Assembly (NCBI RefSeq): GCF_000696305.2
Contig: NZ_AOMT01000005.1
Location: 248,001-312,000 of the forward strand
Length of the DNA stretch: 64,000 bases
Origin: Moraxella bovoculi 237
GTDB lineage: Bacteria > Pseudomonadota > Gammaproteobacteria > Pseudomonadales > Moraxellaceae
Reading direction: 5' to 3'
Shown: in pieces, positions 1 to 8,900 of the stretch
Position numbering within the stretch: the stretch's first letter is position 1
Layout of the letters: each line of letters begins with the position of its first letter
Program-made: the position numbers and the translations under genes
The notes under the pieces: model-generated
Told to the model about the DNA's origin: nothing
The model's database searches: none
The model's input: only the letters and a program-made list of their open reading frames with translations

Positions 1-1
1 T

Positions 2-730
2 CCTGTTGCACAGCGTTTAAAGGGTGAGGTTCACTTGCGCGGTGTGGCATACCAAGCTGCGACAGGCTATGATGCAAAAATCTCAACTGATACTGCACAC
101 GGTTGGGCTGCGGGCGTTGCTTATACTAAGCCAGAAATTGCCTTAAAAGCTGCGCTTACCTATCGTTCGGAGATTGAGCATGAAAGTAGCATCTCTGAAG
201 TAATGCCTGCACTAGGCGCTGCTGGTGTAACCACACGTGATTTTAGTGTAACCCTGCCAGAGTCTTGGAACTTAGACTTCCAAACTGGCATTAATCCAAC
301 TACATTACTAACTGCTAAAGTTCGCTATGTACCTTGGTCTGATTTTGATATTCGTCCGCCAACATATGGCGATGCGACCCTTGCCAGCATCGGTAATTCA
401 TTACCTATCATTGACTATAGCAAAGATCAATGGTCGGGCGAATTGGGTCTTGCTAAGAAGCTCTCTGATAAAGTGGCGGTATCTGGTAGCGTTGGTTACG
501 ACAGTGGCGCGGGCAATCCTGCCAGCAGTTTAGGGCCAATTAAAGGCTATTACAGTGTCGGCTTGGGTGGTCGCTATAACTTTACGCCAGAATGGTCATT
601 CTCTTTGGGCGCTAAATACTTGAAATTTGGCGATGCTACAGCGCAGTTGCCAACTCGTACTACCGTCGGCGAATTTGACGATAATGATGGTTTCATCTTA
701 GGTGCTAAATTGGCTTACCACGCCAAATAA
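2..730 (+). CDS. Outer membrane protein, OmpP1/FadL/TodX family (5' truncated by window edge)
   Basis: C-terminal part of a FadL-type outer-membrane beta-barrel, the family that takes up long-chain fatty acids and other hydrophobic compounds. The frame is open from base 2, and the first residues read before any plausible start, so the true start lies outside the window. About 242 residues remain. They show alternating amphipathic strands, a typical late-barrel segment around FTPEWSFSLGAKYLKFGD, and an end in an aromatic/basic barrel-closing strand (GAKLAYHAK). The last residue is Lys rather than the usual Phe. A strong terminator follows. Substrate cannot be told from this fragment. Confidence 0.85.
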   Translation, partial: PVAQRLKGEVHLRGVAYQAATGYDAKISTDTAHGWAAGVAYTKPEIALKAALTYRSEIEHESSISEVMPALGAAGVTTRDFSVTLPESWNLDFQTGINPTTLLTAKVRYVPWSDFDIRPPTYGDATLASIGNSLPIIDYSKDQWSGELGLAKKLSDKVAVSGSVGYDSGAGNPASSLGPIKGYYSVGLGGRYNFTPEWSFSLGAKYLKFGDATAQLPTRTTVGEFDDNDGFILGAKLAYHAK

Positions 731-751
731 TCCGATAGCAATCCCAGATGA

Positions 752-784
752 ACAAGCCAAAGCCGTGCGTTTTGGCTTGTTTTT
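752..784 (+). terminator. Rho-independent terminator after the FadL-family gene
   Basis: A perfect 10-bp stem (ACAAGCCAAA with TTTGGCTTGT, 752-761 and 771-780) is followed by TTTTATTTT. It ends transcription 20 bases after the stop codon and separates the porin gene from rpe. Confidence 0.85.
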
Positions 785-843
785 ATTTTCAAAAATATCT
801 AAAATCTGTTATCATAAGCCCAAATTTTTAATCATTCGACCTT

Positions 844-1542
844 ATGAAAATCCTACCTGAAAAACAATTTCTTATCGCGCCATCCATTCTGTCTGCTGAT
901 TTCGCCAGACTTGGTAAAGATACTGCAGCCGTGCTAGACGCAGGGGCGGATATAGTGCATTTTGATGTCATGGATAATCATTATGTGCCAAATTTGACCT
1001 TTGGTGCGATGATTTGTAAAGCCTTAAAAGACTACGGCATCACCGCGCCGATTGATGTGCATCTTATGGTAAAGCCTGTGGATAGAATGATCGAAGAATT
1101 TATCAAGGCGGGGGCAGACATCATCACGTTCCACCCAGAAGCAAGCGAGCACATTGATCGCAGTCTACAACTCATCAAAGATGCAGGTGTTAAATGCGGA
1201 CTTGTTTTCAACCCTGCCACGCCACTGCATTACTTGGATTATACCATCGATAAACTTGATCAGATTCTTATCATGAGTGTCAATCCTGGTTTTGGCGGCC
1301 AGAAGTTTATTGATGGCACGCTTGATAAAGTGCGTGCAGTTCGCAAGATGATCGACGAGCGTGGGCTTGACATTCGCCTAGAGATTGATGGTGGTGTCAA
1401 TCCTGATAATATCCGTGCGATTGCGGATGCAGGCGTGGATATGTTTGTGGCGGGTTCGGCGATTTTTAATAAGCCTGATTATAAAGCTGTCATCGATCAG
1501 ATGCGTGCAGAACTTGCCTTAGTGCAGACGAAGGTAATCTAA
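844..1542 (+). CDS. rpe: Ribulose-phosphate 3-epimerase
   Basis: Interconverts D-ribulose 5-phosphate and D-xylulose 5-phosphate in the pentose phosphate pathway. The 232-residue protein has normal family length and a TIM-barrel pattern. Visible motifs are [13 protein letters not shown] at the N-terminus, [16 protein letters not shown] with the metal-binding His and Asp, [18 protein letters not shown], and the phosphate-binding end [11 protein letters not shown] followed by [10 protein letters not shown]. The stop overlaps the start of the next gene (TAATG), so rpe heads a three-gene unit with two small membrane-protein genes. Confidence 0.97.
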   Translation: MKILPEKQFLIAPSILSADFARLGKDTAAVLDAGADIVHFDVMDNHYVPNLTFGAMICKALKDYGITAPIDVHLMVKPVDRMIEEFIKAGADIITFHPEASEHIDRSLQLIKDAGVKCGLVFNPATPLHYLDYTIDKLDQILIMSVNPGFGGQKFIDGTLDKVRAVRKMIDERGLDIRLEIDGGVNPDNIRAIADAGVDMFVAGSAIFNKPDYKAVIDQMRAELALVQTKVI

Positions 1543-1874
1543 TGAGTGATAAACATAATTCAAGCGCTGCCAACATTGCGCCAAAAAGCGTCATCCCCTT
1601 GGGTGTGACCATCTCTTTATTTGTCGCATCGCTTGTACTAAGCTTGGCAGGGTATGGCTTTCGTCTGATGGCGGGTGATGATGTGAATGACGTGCTGAGT
1701 CATGCGATTAAGGTCGTGCCTTTTTTCTTATTTGTCATGCCGGCTTTGATTTGGCTTGGTAGCGTAGTACTGAACAAAGTAGGTAAAGCTGCCATTCATC
1801 CGCGTAATGCGTGGACGTTGGGCTGGCTGTTATCCACGGTATCCATGCTGTCCATCATGGGAGTGTATAGCTAA
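1542..1874 (+). CDS. Small membrane protein of unknown function (110 aa)
   Basis: I do not recognise a named family. The protein has a hydrophilic N-terminus of about 18 residues, then three likely membrane segments near residues 19-42, 58-78 and 90-108. Its start codon shares a base with the rpe stop, and its own stop overlaps the start of the next gene in the same TAATG arrangement, so the three are almost certainly translationally coupled. There is no visible catalytic motif. The partner gene at 1874 encodes a similar-sized membrane protein, which suggests the two products may work together. Confidence 0.75.
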   Translation: MSDKHNSSAANIAPKSVIPLGVTISLFVASLVLSLAGYGFRLMAGDDVNDVLSHAIKVVPFFLFVMPALIWLGSVVLNKVGKAAIHPRNAWTLGWLLSTVSMLSIMGVYS

Positions 1875-2185
1875 TGTCAGGTCGTCTCATTCCTGATAGA
1901 ATCGTACCCAAAGACATCCCAAAAGGCTTAATCGCAACCTTGATCATCTTGGTGATGCTGATTGGGCTGTCAGGTTTTCGCTTAGGTCAAGGTAATCGCC
2001 TACAAGGTTGGCTGCATGTGCTTGAAAATTGGGTCATCTGTCTGATTCTTATTCCTGCCTTTACTGCCTTGGTCGCGGCACCCATCAAATACCGCGATCG
2101 CAGTTTTGACCTTAAGATGGCGTACTATCTTGGTATGTTTGTCTCGTTTTTATTTATGATGGCAAAGCTTCGCTATTGGCGTTAA
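1874..2185 (+). CDS. Small membrane protein of unknown function (103 aa)
   Basis: No family recognised. There are probable membrane segments near residues 19-37, 48-68 and 84-98, separated by short basic loops (YRDRSFDLK) and ending in a basic tail (KLRYWR). The start overlaps the stop of the preceding membrane-protein gene, which is itself coupled to rpe. It is short, but an ordinary gene by its coupling, reading frame and hydrophobicity. Confidence 0.72.
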   Translation: MSGRLIPDRIVPKDIPKGLIATLIILVMLIGLSGFRLGQGNRLQGWLHVLENWVICLILIPAFTALVAAPIKYRDRSFDLKMAYYLGMFVSFLFMMAKLRYWR

Positions 2186-2246
2186 GACTTGAAAATTTTG
2201 TCATTGTCTTTATTATGGTTATAACTGCAAAATTTTGGAGTGGTCG

Positions 2247-2915
2247 ATGTTTGATAAAGCTGATAATGAATTGATTAAGCGTCTAATAGAAGAGGCTGAG
2301 GTCATTATTGAAGAAGAAATTCAAAAAAGATTATATCAAGAAAATAACGCTGTTAGCACAAAAAATCAGAAAGAAGTTACCCATACAGATAATTCTGATG
2401 ATGCTCAGGAGTCTGTACCAAAAAAATCACGAAAAAGAACCAAGAAATCTAACGATGCCTCAAGTGAGTCTGTAGATGGTTTGGCTGCCGAATCAAGCGA
2501 CCAAGACCCGCCTAAGCGTCGTCGAGGTCGCCCAAGAAAGGTAGTTAAACCAGAAGTCGTCGATGATGAGGCCGATAGCGCAGATGCTAACTTGCCATCA
2601 TCTACCGCCAACAAAAAACCCATTGCAAAAAGCCTTATCAAAGAGCGAGTTGATGGTGAGATGATGATAAAAGAGGCGATATTAGAATTTGTTGAGCGTG
2701 AAGATGGCGTGCTGACCTTGCAGGAAGTGGGTAATGAAGATGAGCCGATGGTAACCATTCATTTCTCAGAGCAAGTGAAGGCAATGATTGGCAAAGATGA
2801 GATCCAAAATGTCGGTCAGAACATGATTCATGCCGCCATCGCTACTGTCATGCAGCGCCAAATGGATTCATGGCACGCTCACATCTATGACGAACAGCCG
2901 ACCCATTATAGTTAA
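2247..2915 (+). CDS. Low-complexity charged protein with an AT-hook motif
   Basis: Function unknown. I chose ATG 2247 over the upstream TTG at 2235 because GGAG at 2237-2240 sits at a good distance from it. The 222-residue protein has an acidic helical N-terminus (residues 1-40), a disordered Ser/Lys/Asp-rich centre, and KRRRGRPRK at residues 90-98. That contains the RGRP core of an AT-hook, a minor-groove DNA-binding element. The C-terminal 80 residues look folded and lack Lys runs. It begins 61 bases after the rpe-linked membrane genes and ends at a terminator shared with the convergent regulator gene. A nucleoid-associated or regulatory role is possible but only inferred. Confidence 0.7.
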   Translation: MFDKADNELIKRLIEEAEVIIEEEIQKRLYQENNAVSTKNQKEVTHTDNSDDAQESVPKKSRKRTKKSNDASSESVDGLAAESSDQDPPKRRRGRPRKVVKPEVVDDEADSADANLPSSTANKKPIAKSLIKERVDGEMMIKEAILEFVEREDGVLTLQEVGNEDEPMVTIHFSEQVKAMIGKDEIQNVGQNMIHAAIATVMQRQMDSWHAHIYDEQPTHYS

Positions 2916-2924
2916 TATAAATAA

Positions 2925-2953
2925 ACAAAAAGCCACGGATTGTGGCTTTTTGT
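2925..2953. terminator. Bidirectional terminator between convergent genes
   Basis: ACAAAAAGCCAC pairs with GTGGCTTTTTGT across a short loop, with A-run and T-run on opposite sides. It can therefore stop both the AT-hook protein gene (+) and the response regulator gene (-). Confidence 0.85.
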
Positions 2954-2970
2954 TTGAGCGATTCGGTTGG

Positions 2971-3612
2971 TTAATTGGCCTCAATGAGTCCGTGTCTGAT
3001 AGCAAGATGCGTGAGCTTAACGTCGCTATTAACACCCAATTTCTCAAAAATACGATAACGATAGGTGTTCACAGTCTTAACGCTAACGAACAGCTGATCG
3101 GCAATCTCTTGGGCGCTTTGGCAATTCACAACCATCATCGCAACTTGTTTTTCGCGTTCAGACAGCGCATCAAAAGGTGACTCCGCCTGTTCGCCAAGTA
3201 CGGTATCTGCCAGCTGTTCGGCGACATCGTGGCTAAAGTACTTACCGCCACCATGCACCTTTTTGATGGCGCGAATCATCTCGTCGAGTGGTGTGCCTTT
3301 GGTGATATAGCCATTGACACCTGCCTTTAGTAGCATCGAAGGGTAGGGCTGTGCTGATAAGCTGGACACAGCGAGTACTTTGATGTTCTGATCGATCTGC
3401 TTGATGCGGCGAGTTGCCTCAACACCGCCCACATTTGGCATATTAACATCCAATAACACGACATTAGGACGATGGTGGCGCGCAAGTTGAACCGCGGCAT
3501 CGCCATTGTCAGCTTCGGCGATCACTTTGATCTGAGCATCATCATCAAGCATTCGCGCAATACCCATGCGCACTAAATCGTGATCATCGACTACTAGCAC
3601 TTTAATCGACAT
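2971..3612 (-). CDS. Two-component response regulator, LuxR/GacA-UvrY type
   Basis: A 213-residue response regulator with a receiver domain (1-120) and a LuxR/FixJ helix-turn-helix (about 148-205). The acidic pocket VDDHD is at 8-12, the phospho-acceptor is Asp55 in LLDVNMP, and the switch Lys lies in ITKGTP. The output domain starts LSEREKQVAMMVVN and carries the recognition helix in SVKTVNTYRYRIFEKLGV. Length and sequence style match GacA/UvrY/SirA, the regulators of Csr small RNAs, but no uvrC or pgsA follows as it does for uvrY in enteric bacteria. No sensor kinase gene is adjacent, so it is an orphan here. Confidence 0.9.
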   Translation of the reverse strand: MSIKVLVVDDHDLVRMGIARMLDDDAQIKVIAEADNGDAAVQLARHHRPNVVLLDVNMPNVGGVEATRRIKQIDQNIKVLAVSSLSAQPYPSMLLKAGVNGYITKGTPLDEMIRAIKKVHGGGKYFSHDVAEQLADTVLGEQAESPFDALSEREKQVAMMVVNCQSAQEIADQLFVSVKTVNTYRYRIFEKLGVNSDVKLTHLAIRHGLIEAN

Positions 3613-4004
3613 ATGTGTTCCTTGGATGTTATTTCATTTTTTGAAAGTTTAGCACAATTTGTAATGATTACAACCAAATATTACAGATTTTAAGATTCAT
3701 CAATTTTATTGAAAAATACCAAATTATTACCAGAAAATTACCCATTATAATTACTTACAATATTATTAATCTTTTGGGATGTTTTTATGGGTTTTCGTGA
3801 AAAATATACGCTTTTGTCACACATCGGACAATTTGATGTGTTAGAATAAAGACGTCAAAAATTGTCTTTATTTTGGGTGGATTGCATAGACAATCTAATA
3901 AATAACCAAGGGTGTCGCTTGTGCTTTTCTAAGATGTTTCATCATAAATCACAAAAGTGCGGCAAATCAATAGGCGAGTGGTCGCCCATAGTTAAGGATT
4001 TATC
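3613..4004. other. Long intergenic region with hairpins between the response regulator and the PBP7-like gene
   Basis: There is no convincing gene in these 392 bases. They form the divergent promoter zone. The right half holds several inverted repeats on the plus strand: CACATC/GATGTG (3820-3840), a perfect 9-bp stem AATAAAGAC/GTCTTTATT (3845-3872), GATTG/CAATC (3880-3895), and GGCGA/TCGCC (3973-3986) just before the ribosome-binding site. This suggests a structured leader for the downstream gene. Confidence 0.5.
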
Positions 4005-5138
4005 ATGAAAAATGCTGAATTAATGAAACGTGCTAGTACTCAGATTGCTGTTTTGGCTTTAATGACCTCAGGTGCTTCAGCGAATGCATTTACTGTAGAT
4101 AGTAGCAATCAACGCACGGTGACTGTCACTCGTGCCACACCTTCAGTAACAACCACTGTGACGCGCGCTGTGCCTACGCCACCACCTAGTAATACGGTCA
4201 AAACTACCAAAACCATCACGCCAGCAACAGCTCCTACTGTTAGTTATCGTTCACAGCCAACCCAGACGACATATAACGCACCAACATACACCGCACCTGC
4301 TATTCCTGTGACGCCAGCTACTATCATAAATACAGTTAATGCTAACAATTACAATGCACCTGTGTTTGACCAGCTTGCTATTAGCACCAATTCATCAGCA
4401 GTGGCGGTACTTGACCTACAGTCAGGCGATCTGATTTATTCTAAGAACATCGATGCAACCCGATCTATCGCCTCTGTGACTAAAGTAATGACTGCAATGG
4501 TCATCTTGGATGCTGGGCTTGACATGCGTGAAGACATCACCATTATTCCATCAGACCTGGTGGGTGCCAAAAAAGCAAGTACGAACCTGCGGGCAGGCGA
4601 CCGCCTAAGCCGTTCAGAGTTCACCTTAATGATGCTGATGAAATCAGAAAACCCAGCTGCTAAAGCGCTTGCTCGTACTTATCCAGGTGGCTACAATGCA
4701 TTCATCCGTGCGATGAATGATAAGGCTGCCAGCCTAGGCATGTATCAGACTAGCTTCTCTGATTCATCAGGCTTGGACCCGCGCAACGTCGCTTCTGCCA
4801 ATGACCTTGTGAAGATGATGAAAGCGGTTAGTGAAGAGGGTCGCTATCAGCTGATCCGCAATTTCTCAACTGCGCCTAGTTATGATTTTTACATTACTAA
4901 CTTTAACAGCGGTAACAGGACATACAAAGCCAACAATACCAGCCGTCTGGTACGCTCAGGTGGTCATCCTATTGGTGTGTCTAAGACTGGCTTCATCCGT
5001 GAGGCGGGTTACTGCGTGGTGATGGAGACGCATGTGAACAACAAGCCGGCGGTTATTGTTCTACTTGGTGCTAACGCCTCTCAGTCTCGCTGGAATGACG
5101 CAGAGAACATCTTGACTGAGCTTGCTTATCGTCGTTAA
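4005..5138 (+). CDS. pbpG: D-alanyl-D-alanine endopeptidase, PBP7 family (peptidase S11)
   Basis: Low-molecular-weight penicillin-binding protein of the S11 family, which trims peptidoglycan stem peptides or crosslinks in the periplasm. The 377-residue protein has a signal peptide (about 1-28), then a Thr/Pro/Val-rich low-complexity linker (about 35-118), then the catalytic domain. All three active-site motifs are visible: SVTK with Ser157 and Lys160, SEN at 214-216, and KTG at 327-329. The catalytic part resembles E. coli PBP7/PbpG, but the linker of some 80 residues is an addition. Exact activity (carboxypeptidase or endopeptidase) is not fixed by sequence alone. Confidence 0.88.
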   Translation: MKNAELMKRASTQIAVLALMTSGASANAFTVDSSNQRTVTVTRATPSVTTTVTRAVPTPPPSNTVKTTKTITPATAPTVSYRSQPTQTTYNAPTYTAPAIPVTPATIINTVNANNYNAPVFDQLAISTNSSAVAVLDLQSGDLIYSKNIDATRSIASVTKVMTAMVILDAGLDMREDITIIPSDLVGAKKASTNLRAGDRLSRSEFTLMMLMKSENPAAKALARTYPGGYNAFIRAMNDKAASLGMYQTSFSDSSGLDPRNVASANDLVKMMKAVSEEGRYQLIRNFSTAPSYDFYITNFNSGNRTYKANNTSRLVRSGGHPIGVSKTGFIREAGYCVVMETHVNNKPAVIVLLGANASQSRWNDAENILTELAYRR

Positions 5139-5164
5139 TAGCTGATGATTTGAGCATGAATATT

Positions 5165-5195
5165 AAGCCTAGATTTATAGATCTGGGCTTTTTTG
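5165..5195 (+). terminator. Terminator after the PBP7-like gene
   Basis: The stem AAGCCTAGAT/ATCTGGGCTT (5165-5174 and 5181-5190, one G-T pair) is followed by a run of six T. It lies 27 bases after the stop codon. Confidence 0.8.
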
Positions 5196-5246
5196 TGTTG
5201 GTAATTTACGTTATAATGATGTGATTTTTTATGATTAAAATGCCTT

Positions 5247-5891
5247 ATGTCAAGCCCAAAACTCTACCTACTCACCAATGATGATGAGATTACAACACTC
5301 ATAGATAAATTAGAACGCGCATTAGACACAGGCGTGGTATCGCTACTGCAGATCCGCCGAAAGGCAACGCTTAAACAATATGACTTGGCGACAGTTTACC
5401 AAGAAGCTGAGCTTTTGGTCAGCCTTGCGGATAAATATGATGCCGATGTGGTGATAAATGATGATTTGGAGCTGGCATCGCATTTTTGTACGGGACTGCA
5501 TCTGGGGCAGCGAGACGGCAGTGTGGCGGTGGCACGAGAGATTTTAGGCGATGATGTGGTGATTGGTCGCACTTGCCATTCGGACATCGCATTATTCAAG
5601 CAGGCCAAAAAAGAAGGTGCAACCTATGGGGCGATGGGCACCGTGTTTGCTTCTTTCACCAAGCCAAAAGCAGGGTTGGTATCCATTCCGACACTTCAAA
5701 AAACCGCTAATCTAGGCTTGCCATTATGCGTAATAGGTGGCATCGCACTTGATAACGCCTATCAGCTTAGAGATGGGTTGGCAGGCACGCCACTAGAATA
5801 CATCGCAGTGACGGCAGACATCATGTCACACAGTAGTGATACCATCGCCGCCAAATGCCGAGCATGGCAACTAAAATTGCAAAATTGGTAA
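5247..5891 (+). CDS. Thiamine phosphate synthase family protein (ThiE/TenI-like)
   Basis: A 214-residue TIM-barrel protein of the ThiE/TenI family. ThiE joins the hydroxymethylpyrimidine diphosphate and thiazole phosphate halves of thiamine. Family marks are SLLQIRRK near the N-terminus, VVINDDLELA, GLHLGQRDG, IGRTCHS, GAMGTVFASFTKP and VIGGIALDN. It is not clustered with other thiamine genes. In related gammaproteobacteria a similar domain is fused to a MutT/Nudix domain, which is absent here, so a standalone TenI-like role is possible. A -10 like TATAAT sits at 5212-5217. The stop lies 11 bases before the mfd start, so the two are probably cotranscribed. Confidence 0.8.
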   Translation: MSSPKLYLLTNDDEITTLIDKLERALDTGVVSLLQIRRKATLKQYDLATVYQEAELLVSLADKYDADVVINDDLELASHFCTGLHLGQRDGSVAVAREILGDDVVIGRTCHSDIALFKQAKKEGATYGAMGTVFASFTKPKAGLVSIPTLQKTANLGLPLCVIGGIALDNAYQLRDGLAGTPLEYIAVTADIMSHSSDTIAAKCRAWQLKLQNW

Positions 5892-5902
5892 CCTATATTA
5901 TC

Positions 5903-8900
5903 ATGACAGACATTCATATTCACACGCCTAGTTTTACAGCCAACCTCCACACCCACTTTACTGCCCAAGCGGACGCAAGTTTTGCCTTGTGGCTTGCCAC
6001 TCTTGCCAAAGACAGCACGGATTTGACCTTAGTCATTTGCCAATCCCAAAGCGAATTACAACGCCTTGCCGATGAGCTGCATTTTTTTGGCATATCCGCC
6101 CATGTGTTTGCCGATTATGAGACGCTTGTTTATGACAATCTGTCGGTACACCAAGACATCATCTCCGAGCGGATTGACCTTTTGACGCATATGCCGACAA
6201 GGGGCGTGCTACTGGTGAGCGTGCAGACACTCATGCAAAAAATCACACCGCCAAGCTATCCTTTGGGGCGGTTTTTTGATCTGAATGTAGGCGATACCTT
6301 TGATATAGAGCATGAGCGTGAACGCCTTGCCAAGGCGGGCTACAAGGCGGTGGATAACGTCTATATGGCGGGCGAATTTGCCGTGCGTGGAAGTATTGTG
6401 GATATTTTTGCGGTGGGGCAAGCCTTGCCGTTTCGTTTGGAATTATTTGATGATGAGATAGAAACGATTAAATTTTTTAATCCTGATACTCAGCGAACTG
6501 TTACCGATGAAGAGCTTGATAAGCTCAAAAAAGACGGCGTATTTGACGACAAAACCGCCCCAATATCGCCCAAAGTGGCAAGTTTTCGTCTACTGCCTGC
6601 CCGTGAATTTGACTTAGACGACAAAGAGACGTTCCGCCAAAATTTTGCCAGCCTTTTTCCCAATGCGTCCGCTCGCAAAGTGGAATTTTATAATGACGTT
6701 ATGAATGGCATACAGCCGTCTGGGGTGGAGTATTACGCACCGCTATTTTTTGATTTGCATGAATGGCAGGCGGCAGGCACGCTGTTTCATTATTTGCCCA
6801 AAAATACGCTGGTTGTCTGTGATGACAATTTGTCCGCTCATCATCACAACTTTTGGGAGCAGGTAAACGCACGCTATCATTCTCGGGCGTTTGATAAGGA
6901 CGTGCCAATCCTGCCCCCTGATTATTTGTATTTGCCAAGCAATGAATTTTTTCAAGCCTTAAAAGTGTATCCAAGGGCAGTATTTGGCAATAAAGAAAAT
7001 TCACTTTCCTTATTTCGCCAATTTACCGCCCACACCGTCCCCAATTTGCCAATCAATCATCAAAAAGACGAACCCTTGGGCGAGTTTTTGGACTTTGTGG
7101 GGGCGTGTGATGAGCCGATTTTATTGGTGTGTGAAAGTGCAGGTCGCCGTGAGATTATTTTAGAATTATTAAAAGGCAAACTTGACAGCGACACGGTGGC
7201 GGATTTTGGTGAGTTTTTGGCAAATTTGGATAAATTTAACCAAAAAATTGCCTTAACTGTTGCCCCGATAGAGCGTGGATTATGGCTAAAAAATAAGCAA
7301 AATCAAGGCTTTTGTGTCATTAGCGAAACCCAAATTTTTGGGCGAGTGGTCGCTACTACCAAACGCAAACGCCAAAATGCCTTATCGCAAGCCTTTTTGA
7401 TAAAGTCGGTAAGCGAGATGACCGAGGGGTCGCTTGTCGTGCATTTGTCTTATGGCATTGGGCGGTATCAGGGGCTTGTCGTGCTTGACGTGGGTGAGGG
7501 CGAGCAGGAATTTATCCATATCAAATATGCCGATGATGCCAATGTTTATGTGCCGATTACCAATCTTGCTTTAATTGGGCGGTATAGCGGTACCGATAGC
7601 GAGGCGGTGCAGTTGTCAAAACTTGGCTCGGGCAAGTGGGACAAAGCACGCCAAAAGACCTTGACCGACATTTATGACGTGGCGGCGGAGCTGTTGAATG
7701 TGCAGGCTCGCCGTAACGCCAAGCAGGGCATTAGTTTTGACATTGACATGGCAAGTTATGAGCTGTTTGCCAGTGGGTTTGCCTATGACGAAACGCCTGA
7801 CCAGCAAAGTGCCATTGAAGCGGTGATGTTTGACATGAAACAGACTAAGCCCATGGATAGGCTTATCTGTGGTGATGTGGGTTTTGGCAAGACGGAGGTC
7901 GCCATGCGGTCAGCATTCATTGCGGTGCAGGCAGGTTATCAGGTGGCGGTGCTTGTGCCAACTACGCTACTGGCGGGGCAACACGAGGACAGTTTTAAGG
8001 ACAGATTTGCCGATTGGGCGATTAAGATTGAAAGTCTGTCTCGTTTTGTCGGTAAAAAAGCCCAAGATAAAGTGCTTGCTGACCTAGCAGACGGTAAGGT
8101 GGATATTGTCATCGGTACGCACCGAATTTTGCAAGATGATGTTAAATTTAAAAATCTAGGCTTGATGATAATTGACGAAGAGCATCGTTTTGGCGTACGC
8201 CATAAAGAAAAAATCAAAGCCATACAAGCGGACGTGGACACGATCACGATGACCGCCACGCCCATTCCACGCACGCTGAACATGGCTTTGTCTGGTATGC
8301 AGGACATTTCTATCATTGCCACACCGCCAGCCAGAAGGCTTGCCATTAAAACTTTTGTCGCTGAAAAAAACGAGCAGACAACCAAAGATGCGATTTTGCG
8401 TGAGATTTTGCGTGGGGGTCAGGTGTATTATTTGCACAATGACGTGGCGAGCATTGACACGGCGGCAGAGAACTTGTCCGAGCTTATCCCTGAGGTGCGT
8501 GTGGGCGTGGCTCATGGGCAAATGGCGGAAAAAGAACTCCACGATGTCATGAGTGATTTTTATCACAAAAAAACGAACGTGCTTGTTGCCAGTACCATTA
8601 TTGAGACAGGCATTGACGTGCCAAATGCCAATACGATTATCATCAACCGAGCCGATAAGTTTGGACTTGCCCAGTTGCACCAACTGCGTGGGCGAGTGGG
8701 GCGATCTCATCATCAGGCGTATTGTTATTTGTTTGTGCCGTCCATTAAGGGGCTGACGACTGATGCCAAAAAACGCCTTGATGCCATTAGCCGAGCCAAT
8801 ACGCTTGGGGCAGGGTTTATGCTGGCGAGCGAAGATTTGGAGATTCGTGGGGCGGGCGAGATTTTGGGCAAGGAGCAGTCGGGCAATATGCAGACCATTG

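Noticed and set aside
2830-3180. Plus-strand ORF spanning the terminator between the AT-hook gene and the regulator
   Set aside because: It runs through the terminator and antisense to the response regulator.
8156-8713. Long minus-strand ORF inside mfd
   Set aside because: Antisense shadow of conserved mfd helicase motifs; His/Arg-rich nonsense composition.
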